Shown in pieces: positions 1 through 6,239 of a stretch of DNA of 45,116 nt (its first letter is position 1; every line of letters begins with the position of its first letter). Origin of the DNA: CAYRFQ01 sp964423615. Its GTDB lineage: Bacteria > Planctomycetota > Planctomycetia > Gemmatales > Gemmataceae. The stretch lies in assembly GCA_964423615.1 (NCBI GenBank), contig CAYRFQ010000057.1, forward strand, positions 1 through 45,116, written 5' to 3'. The notes beneath the pieces are model-generated. The model was not told the DNA's origin. It saw only the letters and a list, made by a program, of their open reading frames with translations, and did not search any database. The position numbers and the translations under genes were made by a program.

Positions 1-406
1 CATCGACACCAAAGCAGTTGGCTAACTTGTGGATGATCTTTCGGCTGAATCCCTTTTTGCCGGAGAGAATCTCCGAAACAGTGCTTTTAGCGATCCCTGT
101 TGATTGGCTCAATTGCGATTGATTGAGATTTTTCGCCTCCATGAAATGACGTAGCATGTCCGCATCGGATGCTGGTGCAATGGGATATTGTTTGTCTTCA
201 TAGATAGCGACAAGATCGCTCAAGGCGTTGAGATACATCTCCTCGCCTGGGTCAAGTTTACCTTTGGCAAGCAATCGATCCATGACGGTCTGAGCTTCTT
301 CGAGATGCTCATCGGATTGTATCGACGACAATGGGAACGCTATTATAAGCTCCAAGTACAAGTCACGAGCCTTTCCCGTCAACCCAAATTTTGTTTTCGT
401 AGCCAT
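1..406 (-). CDS. HigA-like XRE-family antitoxin/regulator (3' end cut by window edge)
   Basis: Translating the minus strand from the ATG at 404-406 gives an open frame to the window edge, beginning MATKTKFGLTGKARDLYLEL. The first ~75 residues are helical and acidic. A helix-turn-helix follows (around NLNQSQLSQSTGIAKSTVSE, then ILSGKKGFSRKIIHKLANCF), the layout of COG5499/HigA-type antitoxins, which bind their own promoter and neutralise an mRNA-interferase toxin. No toxin gene is recognisable in the 267 bases upstream. A HigB could be absent or beyond the edge, so this may be a solitary regulator. The C-terminus is missing because the window ends. Sure of the HTH, less sure of the toxin-antitoxin role. 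Confidence 0.75.
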   Translation of the reverse strand, partial: MATKTKFGLTGKARDLYLELIIAFPLSSIQSDEHLEEAQTVMDRLLAKGKLDPGEEMYLNALSDLVAIYEDKQYPIAPASDADMLRHFMEAKNLNQSQLSQSTGIAKSTVSEILSGKKGFSRKIIHKLANCFGVD

Positions 407-673
407 GGGTTACTTGCTCCGTTTCTATCGTTGGGCAGGCTTCGAGGTCGATCGTTTTCAGAAGCAACCGATGTGGTGGTGTCCATAGGCGATCATCAAC
501 AAACCGCAAGCTTTGGCGAACCGGGACAACAACTTGTGCTGTTCCTGGAGTAGTAACTGGCTTTCAGGGATCGTCGCCGCCAGTGACGTTGCTACGCTCT
601 GCAGAAAAGGGGAAACAAAAGAATAAAAAACAAAGAATATAAAAGAGTAAAAGGATAGAAAATATAGTGTAAA
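407..673. other. Intergenic, strand-biased AT-rich tract
   Basis: No supported gene. Positions about 598-672 are almost purely A and G on the + strand apart from scattered T and C, directly after the stop codon of the kinase-FGE gene, which lies on the - strand. On that strand the tract is pyrimidine-rich and could help transcript termination, but I see no strong hairpin. A minus-strand frame at 363-563 is open and contains a piece reading SLRFVDDRLWTPPHRLLL, but it has no normal start codon. Confidence 0.5.
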
Positions 674-3600
674 TTAGTCCAGGCGGAAAGCGACCCGGCA
701 GCCGTAGCCGTAGTTGCAGCCATCGGGAATGACCCAGTCCCGGAACGCCGAGCGACAGTCCGCCGGATAATCGTACCAGGAGCCGCCACGCAGGACACGA
801 CAGACCTCTAATTGTGCACATTGTGGATCTTTAATATCCTTGTTTGGGTAATCACCAAACCAGTCTTGGCACCATTCATAAACGTTGCCGTGCATGTCAT
901 AAAGCCCCCAAGCGTTGGGGTGAAAACTTCCCACAGGTTTCGTTTGACCTGCACTACCCCAATTGCTATCGTAAGAACACCAACCAGCTTGCTTCAAGGC
1001 GTTTAACCCATCCCCAGCGTGGTACTCCGTGGTCGTACCTGCCCGGCAAGCATATTCCCATTGGGCTTCGGTCAACAAAGCGAATTTGCCTGCTTTCGGG
1101 ATTCCCAAACGAGAGCGGTCTTTGTGCGAGTCGTTGAGCTTCCCAATGAACTCTTGACAGTCATCCCACGACACAGAATCTACAGGGTTGTTGTCACCTT
1201 GGAACCGGCTTGGATTGTTGCCTGTGACCGCCTTCCATTGCGATTGTGTCACCGGAGTCACGGCGACGTAAAATCCGTTCGTCAAGGTCACTTGGTGTTG
1301 GGTTTTGTCAAAGCTTCGACCTTCCTCGTTTTCGGGGCTTCCCATCAGGAACGTTCCGGGAGGAATGAAAGCGAACTTCATGCCCAGCTTATTTTCTGTG
1401 AATACCGGAACGCCATAATAATCCGCCCAACGTTTTTGGTAGTCTTGGGCTTCGTTTGTGGAAAGGGGAAAGGACTGAAGTTCTGGCGTTGTGGGCTTCG
1501 GAGGGTTGTCTCTCCGCCACTCCTCACGAACATTTGAGAGAATTTGCTTGGCGGTTTCATCAGCGATGCCATAATCTTTGATGAATTGATTGACCGCTTC
1601 GTTGTCTTCCTTGGTGGGTTTGTTGCCGGTCCGATCCAAAATGCGGCGGATCATTCCAGGAAGTTCTCTTTCGCCTTCTTCACGTCGCCGCTGCTGCTCT
1701 GCGAGTTGTCGTTGCCGTTCCTGCTCGGCTTGCCGTTGTCTGTCTTCGGCTTCTTGGCGGAGTTTTTCTTGGCGGAGTTGCTCTTGGCGTTGCCGTTCTC
1801 GTTCTTCGGCTTCTTGTTGTTTACGACGAGCTTCTTGCTTCTCGGGGGAAAGAGATTCGAGGACGGTCAGGATTTCCTGGAAATTCTGTGGGCGATCATT
1901 CGGGTCTTCTTCAGTGCATTGCTCCAACAAATCGGACAACTCCTCACTGATTTGTCGCCAGTGCCGCTTTTTCACCTCAAGAGTTCCAAACAAAGCGAAA
2001 CAACACGTCTTTCCGAAAGCGAAAATATCCGAATAAGGAGCAACCTTGTCCTTGCGTTTGCCCATCTGTTCTGGGGGAGCATAATCGTAGGTGCCAACGG
2101 CGCTTTCGCCTCGCAAGGTATTTCGCAACGACTGATCAACGACACTGGTTTCGATAACGCTCTGCCGCAAAGCCAAACCGAAGTCGATAATCTTCACCTG
2201 CCAACGGTTGCCTTCGTTGCGGACCATGATGTTGGCGGGTTTGAGGTCTCGGTGTAGGACGACTTCTTGGTTTTCGGTCTGCTCGTATTTGCTAGTTGGA
2301 GCTTGGTGAACTTTCAGCATACCCTCAGCTATCTGCGTGGCGACGAGAATCAACTCTTCCTCGGACATTGTGCCTCGTTGTTGCACATACGTTTCTAGCG
2401 TCACGCCAGGAAAATAATCCATGACGATGTAAGGGCGGCTCATGTGGATCGAGTCAGCATAGCCCCAATCTTGAACACCAATGATCGCCGGATGCTTGAG
2501 TTCCTTCAAAATTTCCGCTTCCTGGAACACATCGAGCAAACTTCGCTCCAGATCGTCGGCGTGGAACGTTTTGACGACCACATCTTTGCGAGCTTTGCTT
2601 CCATAACACAGAACGGCTGCACCAAATCCACCTGCTCCGAGGATGCGACTGGGTTGGTAAAAATACAGGGGAAACGGGGAGAAGCGAGCCGCATCGAGTT
2701 CGCAGGCTTGGCGAAGTTCTGCAAGAGCCTTGTCCCAGGCTTTGGATTCCAAGGCAGCTCGGTAAGCGTTGTAATGCGCTTCCGCCTTGGCAGAAGCCTC
2801 GGACACATTGTCCGCAACTTCATCGAAGGTGTTGGTAGCCCCCTTGAAGTCACCACTGCCGTATTGGAGTTTGCCAAGTTTGTTCAACAAGTCTGGTAAC
2901 TGCTTCTGTTCTTCCGGCGAAAGCTGGCGGAACTGAGCCAACAAGTCTTTCACGAGCCGGCGTTCATCCTCGCCACGGATCGAGAAGCTGTGTTGAACTT
3001 TGACCTCGCCCTGAGCCATGTTATTTTTGGCAACAAGTTGATCAACTTTCTCGGCAATGTCTCGAACGACATCATGGGTTTGCCCCACAACGACTTCGAT
3101 GCGATCGAGTTGCTCGAAAATCACATCGAAGTTAGCTCCCAAACCCTCCAGTGCCAGGAATACCTGCTGAAAAGCCGCCTTTTGAGAGGAGTGTAGAAGT
3201 TGTAAATTGTCGTGCGTCAGCCGACGAGATAGCTCTTCGTTGGTCTCGATTTCCCGGCTGAAAAAAAACGAAAACGCCACAGCCACAAGTGGCGGACCTC
3301 CAGGCGTCGGCTTCTGCAACAACTCTGCCAGCTTGGGATAACTCGAAGCCAACCCATCAGCGACTCGCCCCACGGCAAGTTTGGCACCGTCGATCATGCC
3401 TTTCGAATCGGAGTATCGGGCGAAGGAACCGTGACTGCTCACCACTTGCTCGGCGGTCAAATTCTCGGCTGACAACAAACCCGCTTGCTTGGCTTTTGTC
3501 AGTTCCGCCAAACATGCCTGACGAAATTCGGGTGGTGTATTCGGAAAGGAACCTGCGTTGCTATCAACAAATGTTTTGATCTGTGCGGCAATCCCTCTGG

Positions 3601-3850
3601 TGTCGGCCTTGGCGAGAAAAAAGTCTTTTACCTTGGTGAGGAATCCATCTCCGGCAAGGGCAATAGACATGGCTTGCCACGTGCGATCATTGGCACGAGA
3701 AATCGCTTTGGGCAGGGCTTGACCGTGATCGATGAAGTGCTTTTTCAACAAATCGACGGTCATGGGACCGGCGATATTGAGCGTTTGTTCGAGTCCGAAC
3801 TGAATCAGACCAGTGAGGGCAGACGAGGTTTGAGTATCGCTGGCGGACAT
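674..3850 (-). CDS. Ser/Thr protein kinase fused to C-terminal FGE-sulfatase (C-type-lectin-fold) domain
   Basis: 1058 residues. Residues 1-300 are mostly helical with no domain I recognise. About 320-390 looks TPR-like. A Hanks-type kinase spans about 398-665: glycine loop ILGAGGFGAAV, lysine in VVVKTF, catalytic HRDLKPANIM near 532, DFG near 553, and APPEQM. A highly charged Glu/Arg/Gln coiled coil (about 670-745) leads to an FGE/SUMF1-like domain from about 828 to the end (FIPPGTFLMGSPENEEG, TEAQWEYACRAG, GLYDMHGNVYEWCQDWF, VLRGGSW). In known families the kinase phosphorylates Ser/Thr. The FGE-type fold either makes formylglycine or serves as a ligand-binding module; here it is probably a sensor or binding end. 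No transmembrane helix is obvious, so it is probably cytoplasmic. The last ~35 codons are rich in NNC triplets, as in retroelement-diversified targets (see findings). The start is the first ATG, with a GGAG about 14 bases upstream. Confidence 0.9.
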   Translation of the reverse strand: MSASDTQTSSALTGLIQFGLEQTLNIAGPMTVDLLKKHFIDHGQALPKAISRANDRTWQAMSIALAGDGFLTKVKDFFLAKADTRGIAAQIKTFVDSNAGSFPNTPPEFRQACLAELTKAKQAGLLSAENLTAEQVVSSHGSFARYSDSKGMIDGAKLAVGRVADGLASSYPKLAELLQKPTPGGPPLVAVAFSFFFSREIETNEELSRRLTHDNLQLLHSSQKAAFQQVFLALEGLGANFDVIFEQLDRIEVVVGQTHDVVRDIAEKVDQLVAKNNMAQGEVKVQHSFSIRGEDERRLVKDLLAQFRQLSPEEQKQLPDLLNKLGKLQYGSGDFKGATNTFDEVADNVSEASAKAEAHYNAYRAALESKAWDKALAELRQACELDAARFSPFPLYFYQPSRILGAGGFGAAVLCYGSKARKDVVVKTFHADDLERSLLDVFQEAEILKELKHPAIIGVQDWGYADSIHMSRPYIVMDYFPGVTLETYVQQRGTMSEEELILVATQIAEGMLKVHQAPTSKYEQTENQEVVLHRDLKPANIMVRNEGNRWQVKIIDFGLALRQSVIETSVVDQSLRNTLRGESAVGTYDYAPPEQMGKRKDKVAPYSDIFAFGKTCCFALFGTLEVKKRHWRQISEELSDLLEQCTEEDPNDRPQNFQEILTVLESLSPEKQEARRKQQEAEERERQRQEQLRQEKLRQEAEDRQRQAEQERQRQLAEQQRRREEGERELPGMIRRILDRTGNKPTKEDNEAVNQFIKDYGIADETAKQILSNVREEWRRDNPPKPTTPELQSFPLSTNEAQDYQKRWADYYGVPVFTENKLGMKFAFIPPGTFLMGSPENEEGRSFDKTQHQVTLTNGFYVAVTPVTQSQWKAVTGNNPSRFQGDNNPVDSVSWDDCQEFIGKLNDSHKDRSRLGIPKAGKFALLTEAQWEYACRAGTTTEYHAGDGLNALKQAGWCSYDSNWGSAGQTKPVGSFHPNAWGLYDMHGNVYEWCQDWFGDYPNKDIKDPQCAQLEVCRVLRGGSWYDYPADCRSAFRDWVIPDGCNYGYGCRVAFRLD

Positions 3851-3989
3851 GGTTCCGTGGCTCCGGGGAGTTTCTTGGGCAGTTTTGAGCAGATGGAGGC
3901 ATTTCGTTTGGTAATTCGTTGTGATTTTGGATTTATTGTAAATGAAGCAGAATTATTTTCGCCTTCATTCTTTCGGAGAGGGAACAACC

Positions 3990-4385
3990 ATGTCCTGGCT
4001 CGATTGGTATCATGCTCTCGAAAAGCCTGATTGGACACCGGCCCCTGCGGTGATTAGCCTCATTTGGATGATTCTTTATCCGATCATTCTCGCGAGTTTC
4101 GCCTTCGTCTTTGTCCAAATGTTCCGGGGCAAGTTGAGTTGGAAAGTGGCTGTGCCGTTCGGGATTAATTTGGTCGCCAATGTACTTTTCATGCCCATTT
4201 TTGCAGGGTTGCGAAATGTGCCGCTAGCGACATTGGACATTCTCGTTGTTTGGACAACTCTCGTTTGGTTGATGGTAGCGGTCTGGCCATTCTATAAATG
4301 GGTTGCAGTTGCTCAGATTCCATACTTCGTTTGGGTCTCGATTGCCACGATGCTGCAACTTTCGATCGCCGTCCTGAATTGGTGA
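3990..4385 (+). CDS. tspO: TspO/MBR family membrane protein
   Basis: 131 residues with about five hydrophobic helices, the normal size and topology for TspO/translocator proteins. Tell-tale pieces are PDWTPAPAVISLIWMILYP in the first helix/loop and AQIPYFVWVSIATMLQLSIA near the end, matching the family's conserved W.PP, LY and PY.W..A.....i..lN patterns. Family members bind porphyrins and other tetrapyrroles in the membrane and act in stress sensing. I chose the ATG at 3990 because a GGAGAGGG ribosome-binding site sits just upstream; the frame also has an earlier ATG at 3942. It is followed after 16 bases by the Cys-rich gene and appears to lead a three-gene operon. It is divergent from the kinase-FGE gene. 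Confidence 0.85.
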   Translation: MSWLDWYHALEKPDWTPAPAVISLIWMILYPIILASFAFVFVQMFRGKLSWKVAVPFGINLVANVLFMPIFAGLRNVPLATLDILVVWTTLVWLMVAVWPFYKWVAVAQIPYFVWVSIATMLQLSIAVLNW

Positions 4386-4401
4386 CGCTCTAGGAGACGA
4401 C

Positions 4402-4614
4402 ATGGACAACTTTGAGAATGCCAGCCCGCCCCAAGAACAGCCCGAAATGGTCCTGGCCAAGTGTTGGGAATGTGAAGAAACCAAAATGTGCATCGAACAC
4501 ATCGTTTGTTGTACTGGCACGCATGTCCACACATGCACAGAGTGCAGGGATGCCATCGTCCGAGGGGAGCAAGAAGCTGCACTGCCGGGCCTTTTTCAAG
4601 GACATCGTCTATGA
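4402..4614 (+). CDS. Small Cys/His-rich protein, possible metal binder
   Basis: 70 residues with no family I recognise. The middle holds a dense Cys/His cluster (CWECEETKMCIEHIVCC, then HVHTCTEC), which suggests Zn or Fe-S binding. A good ribosome-binding site (TAGGAGACGA) precedes the ATG. The gene starts 16 bases after tspO and ends in an ATGA overlap with the CIA30-like gene, so the three are very probably co-transcribed and the last two translationally coupled. That tight coupling is the main reason to treat this short frame as real. Its job is unknown; a link to tetrapyrrole or metal handling with TspO is only a guess. Confidence 0.6.
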   Translation: MDNFENASPPQEQPEMVLAKCWECEETKMCIEHIVCCTGTHVHTCTECRDAIVRGEQEAALPGLFQGHRL

Positions 4615-5138
4615 GTGTGCAAGAATCCCATGTCCTTTTTGACTTCCAGAAAGCCGAAGCTGCCAAAGACTGGCAGACGATCAACGATGACGTAATGGGC
4701 GGAGTGTCGGAGGGACACTTCCAGATTACCGAAAATGGCACTCTGGAATTCTTCGGCACGCTTTCCCTGGAGAATAACGGCGGCTTCGCTTCCGTACGGA
4801 CCACGGCCAGGAACCTCGGCCTTCAAGAAGGTGATGCCCTTTTGGTCCGACTGCGTGGGGACGGGCGGGAATATTCGATGAATGTGTATGTTTCGACGCC
4901 GCTTGTTGCGTTCTCGTATCGGGCGGCTATCGAGACTCAAAGGGACGAGTGGCTTGAGATTGAATTGCCGCTGGAAGAATGTGTCGCAACCCGTTTTGGA
5001 AAGCTGTTGCCAGATGCGCCGCCCGTAGACCCAAAGGAGATCAATGGTCTGGGTTTCCTTTTGGGGGACAAAAAATCTGGACCGTTCCAGGTGGAAGTTG
5101 ATTGGATCAGGGTGGTCCGACGGAGCCTTGAGGGGTGA
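4611..5138 (+). CDS. CIA30-like (complex I intermediate-associated protein 30) domain protein
   Basis: 175 residues. The N-terminal half carries the family signature: VLFDFQKAEAAKDWQTINDD, followed by VMGGVSEGHFQI and GTLEFFGTLSLENNGGFAS. A galectin-like beta-sandwich would follow, ending in a hydrophobic strand pair (INGLGFLLGDK, FQVEVDWIRVV). Bacterial members are small stand-alone proteins of unclear function, named after the mitochondrial complex I assembly factor. No signal peptide is visible, so it is likely cytoplasmic. The start is fixed by the ATGA overlap with the preceding Cys-rich gene. The gene converges on the minus-strand gene ending at 5155 with only 16 bases between the stops. 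Confidence 0.8.
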   Translation: MSVQESHVLFDFQKAEAAKDWQTINDDVMGGVSEGHFQITENGTLEFFGTLSLENNGGFASVRTTARNLGLQEGDALLVRLRGDGREYSMNVYVSTPLVAFSYRAAIETQRDEWLEIELPLEECVATRFGKLLPDAPPVDPKEINGLGFLLGDKKSGPFQVEVDWIRVVRRSLEG

Positions 5139-5154
5139 ACGAGACACACCTCGG

Positions 5155-5661
5155 TCAAGGCTTGCGGCTCTGTGTGGCAACCCGTCGCCAATCCAGTTTG
5201 GTTTTCCCGTCTTTTCCCAACAACAAGAGGTTCTCTTCGGTCAGTTGCAAAATCCGCTCTTTGGCTGTATTACCCTTCGTGTTGAGAATGAAATTCACTT
5301 TGTCGGCGGGTTCTCCTCCAAGCACGTGTTTTGTCAGTGAGCCATCTTTCAGGGACCAGCGAATGTCGAAGCGGAGTTGAGGACCAACAAGAGTAGCTTG
5401 CAACCCGCTCAGTTCGGCCAATATGGTGCCGGTGCCGTCTTGATTCAAGGTCATGGTTCGTTTTGCCTTGGATTCGTTTCGCCAAACGCCAATCAACAGC
5501 TTTCGTGTCTTATCCTGGTTGGTTCCGACTTGAGCGGGTTTTGTTGTATTGGGGGAGGCTTCGGTTAGCGAAGGGGGTTGGCTGGTCAATATCCAGTAGC
5601 CGATACCGCCAGTGAGTAGAATCAGCACAAGGAGAGGCAACAACAACCGTCTGAAGTTCAT
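5155..5661 (-). CDS. Membrane-anchored hypothetical protein with lipocalin-like beta-rich domain
   Basis: 168 residues. Residues 4-26 form one strong hydrophobic helix (RRLLLPLLVLILLTGGIGYW) after a short basic start, which could be a signal anchor or uncleaved signal peptide. A Ser/Thr/Pro linker leads to a beta-rich domain (about 55-160) beginning LIGVWRNESKAKRTMTLNQD and ending TKLDWRRVA. A W at the start, a tolerance of 'DGTGT' turns, and alternating strands suggest a small lipocalin-like or META-like barrel facing the periplasm. I cannot assign a function. An AAGGAT ribosome-binding site lies just upstream of the ATG. It stands alone between two oppositely oriented units. Confidence 0.65.
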   Translation of the reverse strand: MNFRRLLLPLLVLILLTGGIGYWILTSQPPSLTEASPNTTKPAQVGTNQDKTRKLLIGVWRNESKAKRTMTLNQDGTGTILAELSGLQATLVGPQLRFDIRWSLKDGSLTKHVLGGEPADKVNFILNTKGNTAKERILQLTEENLLLLGKDGKTKLDWRRVATQSRKP

Positions 5662-6048
5662 GGTTATCCTTGATTCTGTTTGTGGTAGAGGTTCTTTGGA
5701 ATCTGGAGTCGTGGACGGGAAATACGCCCGTTGTTTGACTGTAGGATTTTCTCGTTTCTCATTCCCCCTTTCGAAGGATGTCCGACCGCGTAGGGGGGCA
5801 ACTCGAAGGATGGGAAAAGCGTTTGAATAAGTATGTACCGTTTATCGATGAGGCATGCAATGTCGTGTTTGGCGTGACGATTGGTCGGAATTCCAACGTG
5901 TTAGCTATCCGCCATCGTTGAAATCCATTTTGCCGTCTAGTATCCGCCGCTCAGGCCAGTTATGATGGTTGAGATAGATTTCTGTTTCTCGGGTCCTTTC
6001 GAAAGCTCGAAAACAACGATTCTGAATCTCGAAATCCAAGGAGCACCC
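5662..6048. other. Intergenic region upstream of the Pup-like gene
   Basis: 387 bases between divergent genes, so it must hold two promoters. I could not find a convincing -35/-10 pair. No open frame here has both a ribosome-binding site and a sensible product. A frame upstream and continuous with the Pup-like gene begins at 5962 but lacks a ribosome-binding site. Confidence 0.4.
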
Positions 6049-6231
6049 ATGTCGACACAACTCTTGGACCAGAAGAAAGCTCAACCGCAACCGGCTGTGG
6101 CAGAAGCTAACGTGGTTACAGTTCCCAAAGCTCCGACGCAAGAAGACGTCCTCAACTTGATCCGGCAAGATGCCCTCACAAATCCGGACGAATACCTCAA
6201 GACAATTGACGTCCCTCATGGTGGTGAGTAA
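6049..6231 (+). CDS. Pup/UBact-like small protein modifier ending in Gly-Gly-Glu
   Basis: 60 residues starting MSTQLLDQKKAQPQP and ending EYLKTIDVPHGGE. Pup and UBact proteins are short, disordered, charged tags that a PafA-type ligase joins through the C-terminal Glu side chain to substrate lysines. This one has the right size, a Gln/Pro/Ala-rich flexible first half, a likely amphipathic helix (TQEDVLNLIRQDALTNPDEY) and the diagnostic GGE end. Because Glu is encoded directly, no prior deamidation of Gln would be needed. The ATG at 6049 is preceded by AAGGAG (6038-6043). The ligase-like gene begins 8 bases after the stop, so the pair is almost certainly co-transcribed. The body of the sequence is divergent; the call rests on size, tail and neighbour. 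Fairly sure. Confidence 0.82.
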   Translation: MSTQLLDQKKAQPQPAVAEANVVTVPKAPTQEDVLNLIRQDALTNPDEYLKTIDVPHGGE

Positions 6232-6239
6232 CGACCTCG

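Noticed and set aside
363..563. Minus-strand frame upstream of higA as a HigB toxin
   Set aside because: No normal start codon, and the sequence does not resemble HigB/RelE; it also runs through the higA start.
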